From contig JAKBAE010000007.1 of assembly GCA_021809325.1 (NCBI GenBank), positions 1-33,976 on the forward strand: 33,976 nt of DNA, given 5' to 3'. Every line of letters begins with the position of its first letter. Position 1 is the first letter of the stretch. A program made the translations under genes and the position numbers. Source of the DNA: a bacterium (GTDB lineage Bacteria > Chlamydiota > Chlamydiia > Chlamydiales > SM23-39). Below, one piece after another: positions 17,641-25,921 of the stretch. Under the pieces are notes generated by a model. That model did no database searches. It was given only the letters and a program-made list of their open reading frames with translations, and had not been told where the DNA came from.

Positions 17641-19955
17641 AATTTTTTTCGTCAATCAAGCTGGCGATCGTTAACATCGTTCTTTTCATGATCTTAGTTG
17701 TGTTTGGAACAATCGCACAAATCTATTGGGGATCGCTCGAAGCTCAAGAAAAAATCTTTCGTGCTTTTTTTATCTTTTGGCAGTTTGATTTTTTGCCGAA
17801 AGAAGTTCCTGTTTTCCCGGGCGGATATGCAATAGGGGTTTTGTTTGCTCTCAATCTCTTCAGCTCCATGCTTACTTTTTCGGGGAAAAGGCTGGGCATC
17901 TATTTGATCCACTTCGGAATTCTATTTTTGTTAGTAGGCGAGGTGCTTTCGGGGATTTTTTCTTCGGAATCATTTCTTTCGCTCAAAGTAGGCGAAAAGA
18001 AAAGCGTAGGAAATCAGGCCCCGTTTCAAGTCGAGCTTGTTGAATTTCGTCAAGAGCTACACCCAGGCACGAATATTCCTAAACACTATTCGAGCTATCT
18101 ATTGGTTTTTACCCCTGAAGGCAAGCTCCTTCGAGTTGCATTTATCTCCATGAACCAGCCTTTCAGATTTTTAGGACAAACACTGTATCAAGCAGGGTTT
18201 ACAGAAGACGAATCGATTTTAAAAGTTGTATCCAATCCCTTTGCACTCTCCCCCTATCTCTCTTGTCTTTTGGTCCTCTTAGGATTTCTCACCCACTTTT
18301 TCACTCGTTTCTTTGTTTCTAGAAGAGTGCAAATAGCCGTTGCTTGCATGGTGTTTCTCCCCATTTTTGCAAACGCTGCGTCTCTTCAATACTTACCCGT
18401 TCAGCAAGACGGTCGCATCAAACCGCTCGATACCGTTGCCCGGAACTCCCTCTTGATGCTTCATGGATCGCAATCGCTAAAATACGAGCAGCAAACAATT
18501 GCTCCCATCGACTGGCTTCTCGATGTCTTGATGAATTCTAAGAAATCTAAAGAGATGAAATTGATCCGTGTCGAAAATTTAGATCTTTTAAGATTACTTG
18601 AAAGCAAAAGCAATGCAAGAGCTTATTATTCGATTAGTGAGCTGCAGCCGAAATTTAATGACCTGTTTGCTTTGTCTTCTTTGGCTCTGCAAATAGAAGA
18701 AAAAGCAAGAGATTCTTTTCAGAGGGCCGTCATCACTTTATGGCAGCAGATTGAGATCTATTTGCGATTGGCGAATAGCTTTTGGATTGCGGAAATTACT
18801 AATATTCCCGAGGAATTTTTAGATTTTCAAAATCACTATAGCGATCCCTGGCATCAAGAACGGTATCAATTTCTCTCGAATGTTGCTTACTTTCAAATGA
18901 TTCCTTTTGAGGGGCAATGGTTGAACATGGGAGAAGCTCTTCTCTCTAGCGATAAAGACAAAAGACTTTTGGGTCCGATTGAAAAGTTTGTCCGGCTCAT
19001 TTCAGATTATCAGCAAGGAAACCCGATCTCTATTTTAAAGCCGTCCTCAAAAATTTCTTTTGAGGTCTTCTTTAATCGGCTCCAACCTTTCTACATTGGG
19101 ATTTTCTGCTACCTATCAGCCATTTTACTGTCGGCCATCTTGAAAAATAAGATTCCGCTTTGGGTATTTGTAGGCGGGTTTCTCATTCATACTTTTGGGC
19201 TATTTGCTCGAATGTATCTCGAAGGACGACCTCCGGTGACAAATCTTTATTCCTCGGCGCTCTTTGTCGGTTGGGCAGCCGTGTTGATGAGCCTTGGCAT
19301 TGAATTTTTCTATCGCAATCGCTTGGGGTTGATTGCCGGAGCAGTGGTCGGCTCTTTGACATTGCTTATCGCACACCACTTTTCCTTTACCAGCGATACC
19401 ATGCAGCCGCTTCGAGCTGTGTTGAACTCGAATTTTTGGCTTTCGACGCATGTGGTGGCCATTACTTTAGGCTATAGCGCAACTTTTTTAGCCGGAACTT
19501 TTGGCACCATCTGGATTCTTGGGACGCTTTTTTCTCGAAAATTTTCCGGAGGCCGCACTCTTGAGACGCTCGTTTATGGGATCATTTGTTTTAGTGCATT
19601 CTTTAGCTTTCTGGGTACTGTTTTAGGCGGGTTTTGGGCAGATCAGTCTTGGGGCCGTTTTTGGGGGTGGGACCCAAAAGAAAACGGGGCCCTTTTAATC
19701 ATTTTGTGGAATTTGTTGATCCTTCATGCCCGGCTAGGCGGACTCATCCAAGCGCGAGGACTGATGGTGCTCTCCGTATTTGGAAATGTCGTGACAGCCT
19801 TTTCCTGGTTCGGCGTGAACTTCTTGAGCATCGGTTTGCACTCTTATGGATTTACAAGCGGATCTTTTTTACTCCTCTTTCTATTTGTGCTCTCTCAGGG
19901 AGTTGTTGTGGCGCTGGGTGGGTTTGTAAAAAAATCCTTGATTGTTTCTGGGTAA
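17637..19955 (+). CDS. ccsBA: Fused ResB-CcsA cytochrome c haem lyase (System II)
   Basis: Exports haem and attaches it to CxxCH motifs of c-type cytochromes. The N-terminal part (to about residue 225) is ResB/CcsB-like with several membrane helices. A long extracytoplasmic segment follows (about 245-475, opening with LQYLPVQQDGRIKPLDTVARN, typical of fused forms). The C-terminal part is CcsA-like with the Trp-rich haem-binding WGRFWGWDPKE motif (from Trp672) and several conserved His residues (THVVAITLGYS, LHSYGF). At 772 residues it is somewhat short for a CcsBA fusion but has both halves. It overlaps the cytochrome b-c gene by four bases, and every c-type substrate visible in this window is in the same operon. 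Confidence 0.9.
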   Translation: MKFFSSIKLAIVNIVLFMILVVFGTIAQIYWGSLEAQEKIFRAFFIFWQFDFLPKEVPVFPGGYAIGVLFALNLFSSMLTFSGKRLGIYLIHFGILFLLVGEVLSGIFSSESFLSLKVGEKKSVGNQAPFQVELVEFRQELHPGTNIPKHYSSYLLVFTPEGKLLRVAFISMNQPFRFLGQTLYQAGFTEDESILKVVSNPFALSPYLSCLLVLLGFLTHFFTRFFVSRRVQIAVACMVFLPIFANAASLQYLPVQQDGRIKPLDTVARNSLLMLHGSQSLKYEQQTIAPIDWLLDVLMNSKKSKEMKLIRVENLDLLRLLESKSNARAYYSISELQPKFNDLFALSSLALQIEEKARDSFQRAVITLWQQIEIYLRLANSFWIAEITNIPEEFLDFQNHYSDPWHQERYQFLSNVAYFQMIPFEGQWLNMGEALLSSDKDKRLLGPIEKFVRLISDYQQGNPISILKPSSKISFEVFFNRLQPFYIGIFCYLSAILLSAILKNKIPLWVFVGGFLIHTFGLFARMYLEGRPPVTNLYSSALFVGWAAVLMSLGIEFFYRNRLGLIAGAVVGSLTLLIAHHFSFTSDTMQPLRAVLNSNFWLSTHVVAITLGYSATFLAGTFGTIWILGTLFSRKFSGGRTLETLVYGIICFSAFFSFLGTVLGGFWADQSWGRFWGWDPKENGALLIILWNLLILHARLGGLIQARGLMVLSVFGNVVTAFSWFGVNFLSIGLHSYGFTSGSFLLLFLFVLSQGVVVALGGFVKKSLIVSG

Positions 19956-19974
19956 GTGTCCTATACCCTCTTCT

Positions 19975-20472
19975 ATGAAACAGTCTCGTTATTTTAAAGC
20001 AGTTGTAACAGTCGTTTCACTATTTATCATTGCTGCCTTAGGCTGGTCTTTTGGCTCTTATCTCGTAAGCCCTTTCTATAACACTAGCAGAAAACAACGT
20101 CTTTTTGAGGTGGACGGCTTTAAGACCTTAGTTGAAGAACATCCAACTCAGCTTTCTTTCCAAATGATTGCTCAGGATGAATTTATTAAGGAGAATAAGA
20201 TCCAACAAGTATGGGTGGTGAAGCATGCAGGGGATAAAGTGACGGTTTTTTCTCCGTTTTGTCCTCACCTAGGATGCCGCTACAATTGGGACCCGGCCTT
20301 GAAGAAATTTTTCTGTCCTTGCCACGCCAGCATTTTTAATATTAAAGGACAGGTGTTAAGCGGGCCTGCTCCCAGGTCGTTGGACACTTTGCCTTATGTG
20401 ATCAAGGACGATCAGTTGTACGTACAGTGGGAACAGTTCAAACCGGGAGTCAGTCAAAAAATTGAAATCTAG
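19975..20472 (+). CDS. Rieske [2Fe-2S] iron-sulphur protein
   Basis: Electron-transfer subunit of the bc complex, tethered by an N-terminal membrane helix (about residues 9-30) with the cluster domain outside. Cluster ligands are Cys96, His98, Cys114 and His117, in CPHLGC and CPCHAS. Cys101 and Cys116 form the expected disulphide, and the SGPAPRSL loop is present. The ATG at 19975 is preferred over an in-frame TTG at 19942 because it gives a normal N-terminus, though neither has a strong Shine-Dalgarno. The gene starts 19 bases after the haem-lyase stop. Its 3' end overlaps the small cytochrome c gene by 11 bases. Confidence 0.93.
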   Translation: MKQSRYFKAVVTVVSLFIIAALGWSFGSYLVSPFYNTSRKQRLFEVDGFKTLVEEHPTQLSFQMIAQDEFIKENKIQQVWVVKHAGDKVTVFSPFCPHLGCRYNWDPALKKFFCPCHASIFNIKGQVLSGPAPRSLDTLPYVIKDDQLYVQWEQFKPGVSQKIEI

Positions 20473-20779
20473 AATTTTGGCTGTCCTCTTTTTTAGCGGG
20501 CTCTTCGCTTCTCTTTACGGACAAAATGGACAACAGCTCTTCAACAATAACTGCGCTGTATGCCATGGGACTGAGGGCCATGGAAATACCCCCATGGGCA
20601 AAGCGATTTCCAATTTGCCCGATTTGGCCAGCCCGTCCACCGATCAGCTCTCCGATGAAGAAATATTCGATATCATTACGAACGGCAAAGGAGTAATGCC
20701 CGCATTTCAGCAAAAACTGAGCGATGCGGATCGCAAGGCATTAATCAAGTATGTGCGTTCATTGTCAGAAAAGAAATGA
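20462..20779 (+). CDS. Small periplasmic monohaem cytochrome c
   Basis: Probable soluble electron carrier. The 105-residue product has a signal peptide (about residues 1-20), haem motif CAVCH (31-35) and the distal Met79 in GVMPAF, as in class I cytochromes (cytochrome c-553/cbb3 type). The start is a TTG at 20462 inside the end of the Rieske gene, with GGGAG some 12 bases upstream. An alternative TTG at 20477 would still leave a signal peptide. The stop overlaps the next gene start as ATGA. Position suggests it takes electrons from the bc complex and passes them onward. Confidence 0.9.
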   Translation: MKSRILAVLFFSGLFASLYGQNGQQLFNNNCAVCHGTEGHGNTPMGKAISNLPDLASPSTDQLSDEEIFDIITNGKGVMPAFQQKLSDADRKALIKYVRSLSEKK

Positions 20780-21891
20780 GATTTTATTTAGCTCTTTTTC
20801 TTCTTCTTTGTAGTAAAACACTTGAAGCGGTGCCGAGTTTTGCAAGAAATCTTGGGGTTGATTGCAATGTTTGCCATACGGCCTATCCGCAGTTAACCGA
20901 ATATGGGAAGATATTTTTGGAAACCGGCGGGGAAATTCTAATTCAAAAGGATTATGGAAAGCTCGCTATGACGCCGGAAGTGATTTCCGGCCATGTATAT
21001 TTGCTCCCTGTAGATAAGCATTTTTCTGCCGATTCGACTACAGCGCTTACAAATGAAGATAAGCAATTGCAGTTAAGGGCCTACAGTGAAGTCAATGCCT
21101 ACCTCGCCGGTCGTACGGGAAAAGTGTTTTTCTTTACCGTTTTTTCCGCGACTGACGACAACGGCTTTTCTGTGACCTTCGATGAAGGGTTTGCTATGCT
21201 CAATCTTTTGAGTAACAGCCTAAATATCTTTGGCGGTTTTGATTCCCCCTACATCACAGATGGCAACGATACCGTTCAGCATCATAACGTATTGAATCGA
21301 CAGTGGAAAGCCGCCGAATACACGCCTGATACAAGCCAGATGGTTGGCCTCAATGGAATGCTGGGTGGTTTTTATTGGATTGCTACATGGAATGGCGCCC
21401 CTCAAGTTACTATGGGAAATGATGCGCAAGGATACAGTTTAAGGGCCGCCTACGAAGTTTCCAATCAAACCTTTGGCGCTTATCTCTCTCATAACGCTTT
21501 CTATGACGACAATGCTGAATACTCGATTGACCCTTTTTTATTTTATGGATTGGATGGGCACTTGCGATTTTGGGATACAAATATCCTGATGGTCCTTGGT
21601 TTTAGGAAATTGCATCACTATGAAACGGATTGGGATTTTTCTATAGAAGCAAATAAGATTTTTACGACCAACTGGAAATATCTTACTGAGATCATTCCTA
21701 TTGCCAATCTCGATATCTTTGTCGATCGACCTAAAAGCAATGGACTATGGCTGCAAGGCTCTGCCGGAGTTGCATTCAATATCAACCCCTCTGTTCGTTT
21801 TTTGCCCCAAGTTTCGGGAACTCTCTATTCTCCATCGGAATACAAGCATAAGGCATTCTCCGTGCTTCTCTCCGCAGATATCGGTTTATAG
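20776..21891 (+). CDS. Outer-membrane barrel-like protein with N-terminal haem c motif
   Basis: Exported 371-residue protein. A signal peptide (about 1-18) is followed by PSFARNLGVDCNVCHTAYP, with a c-type haem motif at Cys30-Cys33-His34. From about residue 60 onward the sequence alternates polar and hydrophobic residues with aromatic girdles and many Gly/Asn/Asp turns, as in an outer-membrane beta-barrel, ending in VLLSADIGL. Proteins with this N-terminus joined to a barrel occur in many respiring bacteria. It is the last gene of the operon, overlapping the small cytochrome c by four bases. I infer that it carries haem at the periplasmic mouth of an outer-membrane barrel. The length fits about 14-16 strands, but this is not computed. 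Confidence 0.75.
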   Translation: MRFYLALFLLLCSKTLEAVPSFARNLGVDCNVCHTAYPQLTEYGKIFLETGGEILIQKDYGKLAMTPEVISGHVYLLPVDKHFSADSTTALTNEDKQLQLRAYSEVNAYLAGRTGKVFFFTVFSATDDNGFSVTFDEGFAMLNLLSNSLNIFGGFDSPYITDGNDTVQHHNVLNRQWKAAEYTPDTSQMVGLNGMLGGFYWIATWNGAPQVTMGNDAQGYSLRAAYEVSNQTFGAYLSHNAFYDDNAEYSIDPFLFYGLDGHLRFWDTNILMVLGFRKLHHYETDWDFSIEANKIFTTNWKYLTEIIPIANLDIFVDRPKSNGLWLQGSAGVAFNINPSVRFLPQVSGTLYSPSEYKHKAFSVLLSADIGL

Positions 21892-21892
21892 A

Positions 21893-21924
21893 GGGAGATA
21901 TCCGCAATCTGCGAATACCTCCCT
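21893..21924. terminator. Hairpin between convergent genes
   Basis: GGGAGATATCCGCA (21893-21906) and TGCGAATACCTCCC (21910-21923) pair around a three-base loop. In the + transcript two positions mismatch (A-C). In the - transcript the same positions become G-U pairs, so the stem is complete there. It lies just after the haem-barrel stop and 24 bases beyond the end of the convergent repeat protein. No long U-run follows on either side. Confidence 0.5.
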
Positions 21925-21947
21925 AAATGAACCCATTTCACTTTTAG

Positions 21948-24176
21948 TTAGTAGGTCCAGTTGCCTACAGATGAGGTCACCAGCCAGTCTGCATTATCGG
22001 CTATGCAAACCATGTTGAGCGTGTCTCCTTGGTTATTCGAAGTAATACTTCCGCTAACCGGCACTAGTACATCTCCAAACTGGACCGTTTGCGATCCGCT
22101 TTGTTGAACTGAAATTTGATTGCCTCCTTTCAGAGAAACCGTCAACAAGTCGCCAAAAGCAGAGCTGGCCGGAAGAGAAACCGAGACCGTGCCCGAAACT
22201 CCAAGGTAGGCGTGATTAGAGGTCGCCGCCGTGTTGGTGGAAACGGTTCCCCAAACAACTCCTGCAGCAGTCGACGCAATCGTAATCCCTCCCGCAGAAT
22301 TAGTAATCACAATACCGTTTCCAGGAGTCAGGGTGGCTGCTGCCGGATTCGCGCCGGTAGATCCAATGAGAACCTGGCCATTTGTCATTGGCCCGATTGT
22401 TCCAAGCTGCCCGTGCGGGTCGATCACTACTGGCGCGCTCACCGTGCCTGCCGTTGAAACCGTGCCATAGATGCCGCCGATGTAGCACTGCGTCATTGAG
22501 GCTGTCGCGCCGATACGAGTGACATTCGATTCGCCTGCTATCCCCAAAACGTTCGCGCCGATCAAGATATTGTTCGACTCGCTGCCACTGTAATTCGCAC
22601 CTACCTGATAGCCAATTGCTGTATTCTCAGTTCCGGAGAAGCCGAAAAAGGGTATGGCGCCTGCACCGAAGGCCGTGTTATTATCACCTGTATTGCCGGT
22701 GAGAGCATTCATCCCCATCGCTGTGCAAGAACCGTAAGTTCCCCCATTGGCTAAAGCCGAGTAGCCTACGCCGCAATTATTATTGCCATTAGTAGCATTT
22801 AGAGAATAATGTCCTACAGCCGTGTTGTTGAGTGGTACGACCCCCCCCTGACCGGTGAATTGCATGGCATATGATCCTACAGCAACATTTTCGCCGCCAT
22901 CCACTAGGGTGTATAAGGCCTGAGTTCCAATCGCGATATTCATACTGCCGCTTAAGTTGCTATACATAGCTGAAGTGCCCATGGCGACGTTTTGGTTCCC
23001 GCCTCTATTTGAAAACATAGCGTTTGATCCAACAGCGGTATTTGCGATGTTATCATTGGCATAAAGCGCTTGATAACCGACGGCGACATTATCATGCCCT
23101 ACAACATTAGTATAAAGGGCCTGGTAGCCCATAGCGACATTAAAGCCGGCTGCTACATTAGAGGTAAGCGCTTGGTATCCTACGGCTGTATTGCTATCTC
23201 CCGTAGTATTGCTCTGCAAAGCGCCGGCTCCAAATGCTGTGTTGTAAGGGTTGGTGTTGGCATAGAGAGCATTACAGCCCATTGCTGTACAAGAGCCGCC
23301 TATCACATTGCTGTAAAGCGCATTAAACCCAACTGCTGCGTTATAAGCGCCAGTTGTATTGGCCTGGAGCGCAAAGGATCCCACGGCAGTGTTGCCGAGG
23401 CCTGTTGTATTGGAAGACAGAGTCCAATGTCCTATGGCGGTGTTGTCATCAGCTATACTGGCGGTTTCAAGCGCAATATTTCCTATGGCAGTGTTTCTAG
23501 ATCCTGTCGAGCTGTTCCTAAGAGCTTGGTTTCCTACAGCGGTGTTGTTAGCGCCTGTCGTATTACTGCTAAGCGCGCTATATCCTACGCCGGTGTTACT
23601 GTCCGTCGTATTGCTGGCAAGAGCACCTGATCCTATAGCGGTGTTAAAGCTGCCCGTCGTATTGCTGCTAAGAGCAAAATATCCTATGCCGGTGTTCTCT
23701 CCGCCTGTTGTATTGGCATTAAGTGCGGAAGATCCTACAGCGACGTTATCATAGCCTGACGTATTGGTAGCGAGCGCATCATTCCCTAAGGCGGCATTTT
23801 CATAGCCGTCTAGATTTGCAGCAAGCGCATTAGCGCCCACAGCGGTGTTGTGGTCCCCGCTCGTATTGGCAGAGAGCGCATATGCCCCTATGGCAGTAAT
23901 GGAGTCTTGCGTGTTGGCACCAGAGAGCGCATGAGCTCCTACGGCTGTGTTAAAACTGTGTGTTGTATTCGAGGAAAGCGCACCGGCTCCTAAGGCGGTG
24001 TTGAAATCACCACTCGTATTAGAAGAGAGCGCTTGGTGGCCGATAGCTGTGCAGCTGGCCCCTGTTGAGCTTGTCGAGAGAGCGCCTGCTCCCATCGATG
24101 TGATATAAGGGGACGAATTTTGAGTGACTATTGTGTCCGATACGGTGTCTTGATTAGTAACGTTTATTAAGTTCAT
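21948..24176 (-). CDS. Large repeat protein with about 30 seventeen-residue N-T-A-V-G repeats
   Basis: A 742-residue protein. Residues about 30-540 consist of about 30 tandem copies of a 17-residue unit, roughly N-T-A-V-G-x-x-A-L-x-x-N-x-T-G-x-x, giving a 51-base DNA periodicity. This resembles the left-handed beta-roll heads of trimeric adhesins and phage-type tail fibres. The remaining 200 residues include IGGIYGTVSTAGTVSAPV, reminiscent of the stalk before S74 endosialidase-chaperone domains, then a Ser/Thr-rich beta domain ending VGNWTY. No signal peptide and no YadA-type membrane anchor are visible, so the export route is unclear. A surface or secreted adhesin is inferred. Extended AT-rich sequence (24177-24317) precedes it. 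Confidence 0.75.
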   Translation of the reverse strand: MNLINVTNQDTVSDTIVTQNSSPYITSMGAGALSTSSTGASCTAIGHQALSSNTSGDFNTALGAGALSSNTTHSFNTAVGAHALSGANTQDSITAIGAYALSANTSGDHNTAVGANALAANLDGYENAALGNDALATNTSGYDNVAVGSSALNANTTGGENTGIGYFALSSNTTGSFNTAIGSGALASNTTDSNTGVGYSALSSNTTGANNTAVGNQALRNSSTGSRNTAIGNIALETASIADDNTAIGHWTLSSNTTGLGNTAVGSFALQANTTGAYNAAVGFNALYSNVIGGSCTAMGCNALYANTNPYNTAFGAGALQSNTTGDSNTAVGYQALTSNVAAGFNVAMGYQALYTNVVGHDNVAVGYQALYANDNIANTAVGSNAMFSNRGGNQNVAMGTSAMYSNLSGSMNIAIGTQALYTLVDGGENVAVGSYAMQFTGQGGVVPLNNTAVGHYSLNATNGNNNCGVGYSALANGGTYGSCTAMGMNALTGNTGDNNTAFGAGAIPFFGFSGTENTAIGYQVGANYSGSESNNILIGANVLGIAGESNVTRIGATASMTQCYIGGIYGTVSTAGTVSAPVVIDPHGQLGTIGPMTNGQVLIGSTGANPAAATLTPGNGIVITNSAGGITIASTAAGVVWGTVSTNTAATSNHAYLGVSGTVSVSLPASSAFGDLLTVSLKGGNQISVQQSGSQTVQFGDVLVPVSGSITSNNQGDTLNMVCIADNADWLVTSSVGNWTY

Positions 24177-24317
24177 AACTCTACTCTGTGTTTGTTTGTT
24201 TAATGGGCGGAAAACTTATTCCCGCTACAAAAATACAAATAAATATTTTTAATATTAAATACAAACGAAAAAAGAAGATAATTTTTTTATAGAACAGTAA
24301 TATTTGTTATAAATATA
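24177..24317 (-). promoter_or_regulatory. AT-rich upstream region of the repeat protein
   Basis: This 141-base gap between two minus-strand genes is strongly A/T-rich, with long T and A runs and no coding frame. It probably contains the promoter of the repeat protein and perhaps an UP-like element, but no confident -35/-10 pair can be picked out. The outer-membrane gene upstream ends at 24318, so a separate transcript is likely. Confidence 0.3.
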
Positions 24318-25190
24318 TTAAAACTGAAGTGCCGCGCCCAGGTTATAGGCAATTGAATAGGTCGACTTATCTTGCTTTCCATTCAAATTCTGTATTAGGG
24401 GAAATCCGATGCCCCATTGAAAAATCCAGCGGTTGGATGAGAGCCAAATGCTTGGCGTCACAAAAAGCGAATTCCCTCCGGAATCGGGATCGGTTTTGCC
24501 ATCGATCCTGTCCCTCTCAACATACTGTCCGTCAAATTCGACCATCAAATCGAAAACCCAGCCCGGCGGGCTCAAGGGGCCGATATACCGGGCAAAGCCC
24601 CATTGATAGAGATAGGAGTTGCCGAATTTAGTGCCGTGACGGGTAGTAGTGATTAGGGCGCCCGGAGATGCGAATGCGTACCAATTTGGCGTAAGATAGG
24701 CAAAGGTTGTCCCTAAAAAGTAGCTACACGATCCGTTGCCTGTCGGAGGATTTTTTATGCTCGATCCGGTAGGGAACTGGATGGCCCCGACGACGGTAGT
24801 CTGAAAAATCGCCTCTCGGTAGGTCAGGTTGTAGTACCCATACTCCGCCTGTAAGAGAAGATCTCCCACCCCTGATGAATGCAAGGGGCCGGAGCGGTTT
24901 TTTAAATTGTATGGGACAAAAAGGGCGAGGGAAAGGTCGTCCAAAATCCCATAGATGACGTTTGGGACGAGCAAATTTGAGCTGCTTTTTCGCCCTTGCG
25001 TGTAGGATCCCGACAGCTCCGGAAAGAGAACTTGTTTGCCGATCAGCAGTTGTCCAAAGCTGATGAGCGGGGAAACCTGCGTTGCGGGCGGAACGGAGAA
25101 ATTGCCGATGGGAACAGGTTTTTTTTCCTCTTCTTCAATCGCAAAAAGAGAGGCGCTTAAGGCCACTATGCAAAGACACTTTCCTCTCAA
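24318..25190 (-). CDS. Outer-membrane beta-barrel protein (transporter-like)
   Basis: Exported protein of about 290 residues. A short signal peptide (RGKCLCIVALSASLFA) leads into a sequence with alternating hydrophobic strands (for example YGILDDLSLALFVPYNL and VGDLLLQAEYGYYNLTYREAIFQTTVV) and a terminal Phe, as expected for a BAM-folded barrel. It resembles the loosely defined MetA/phenol-pathway outer-membrane family, but I cannot name a substrate. The TTG at 25190 is preferred: it overlaps the stop of the uracil glycosylase as TTGA, and AGAGAGGG lies just upstream. The alternative ATG at 25223 would overlap that gene by 37 bases and lacks a Shine-Dalgarno. Confidence 0.7.
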   Translation of the reverse strand: MRGKCLCIVALSASLFAIEEEEKKPVPIGNFSVPPATQVSPLISFGQLLIGKQVLFPELSGSYTQGRKSSSNLLVPNVIYGILDDLSLALFVPYNLKNRSGPLHSSGVGDLLLQAEYGYYNLTYREAIFQTTVVGAIQFPTGSSIKNPPTGNGSCSYFLGTTFAYLTPNWYAFASPGALITTTRHGTKFGNSYLYQWGFARYIGPLSPPGWVFDLMVEFDGQYVERDRIDGKTDPDSGGNSLFVTPSIWLSSNRWIFQWGIGFPLIQNLNGKQDKSTYSIAYNLGAALQF

Positions 25191-25849
25191 AGAGCCCTCT
25201 CTTGGATTTTTTTTAAAAGGCATTGGAAGCTTTGGTCTGTGAGCACCCCTGTATTGGTGTTTTGGGGGCTGGGGTGATAGCTCGCATAGAGAAGAGGGAC
25301 TCCTTCACATTCATAACAGGCGCCGTGGGCGAACTTGAAGGAGCGGCAGGCAATGTTTCGACGCAAGAGATGGGATTTATAGGCTTGAAACGCGATCTGC
25401 CCAAGCGCAAGGACGGATTTCAAGCGGGGCAGGAGTGTGAGCTCTTCTTCCAAATAACGGCTGCATCGCTCGATTTCAATAGGCAGCGGTTTATGCTTCG
25501 GCGGGACGCATTTGACCGCTGCGGTAAGGTAGCAGCCGATGAGCTTGAGCCCATCTTGTCTATGCAATGAATCAGGCTGGTTGGCAAATCCTGCAGCGTG
25601 GAGATTGCGGATCAAAAACTTTGCAGAAGGGTCGCCCGTAAAGATCCGCCCGGTGCGGTTTGCACCGTCCGAGGAAGGGGCGAGTCCCAAGATCAACAGC
25701 CACGCCTCGGGATCTCCAAATCCCGGGATCGGTTTTCGCCAATGGGTCTCCGATGCATAGCATTTTCGCGAGGGGACTGACTCACGGTGCTCGACGAGCC
25801 TCGGGCAAAGGCGGCACTCGATAATGGCGTCGTTTAAGCTTTTTTTCAA
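25187..25849 (-). CDS. Uracil-DNA glycosylase, family 5 (UdgB) type
   Basis: Removes uracil and some other deaminated bases from DNA. Motif 1 reads GLAPSSDGANRTGRIFTGD (residues 55-73), close to the UDGb pattern, and the HPSPQNTNTG motif is near residue 190. Four cysteines (12, 15, 114, 129) fit the [4Fe-4S] site of iron-sulphur glycosylases. The start is a TTG at 25849 with AGGAG six bases upstream. At 220 residues it is normal for the family. It shares a coupled junction with the outer-membrane gene downstream and diverges from the hydrolase gene. Confidence 0.87.
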   Translation of the reverse strand: MKKSLNDAIIECRLCPRLVEHRESVPSRKCYASETHWRKPIPGFGDPEAWLLILGLAPSSDGANRTGRIFTGDPSAKFLIRNLHAAGFANQPDSLHRQDGLKLIGCYLTAAVKCVPPKHKPLPIEIERCSRYLEEELTLLPRLKSVLALGQIAFQAYKSHLLRRNIACRSFKFAHGACYECEGVPLLYASYHPSPQNTNTGVLTDQSFQCLLKKIQERAL

Positions 25850-25885
25850 TTCTCGCTCCTTTCCCTATCCGATTATCAATTATTT

Positions 25886-25894
25886 TGGCATAAT
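25886..25894 (+). promoter_or_regulatory. Extended -10 element for the alpha/beta hydrolase
   Basis: TGGCATAAT (25886-25894) matches an extended -10 (TGn plus CATAAT, five of six). There is no matching -35. Initiation would fall near 25901, leaving about 20 bases of leader that includes TTTGGAG at 25908-25914 before the ATG at 25922. Confidence 0.4.
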
Positions 25895-25921
25895 CTTCCC
25901 CTCAAATTTTTGGAGTTTGCC

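Noticed and set aside
22116-23754. Several plus-strand open frames opposite the repeat protein
   Set aside because: They mirror the 51-base periodicity of the minus-strand gene and are shadows of its repeats. A CRISPR reading was also rejected because the units are contiguous degenerate protein repeats without spacers.
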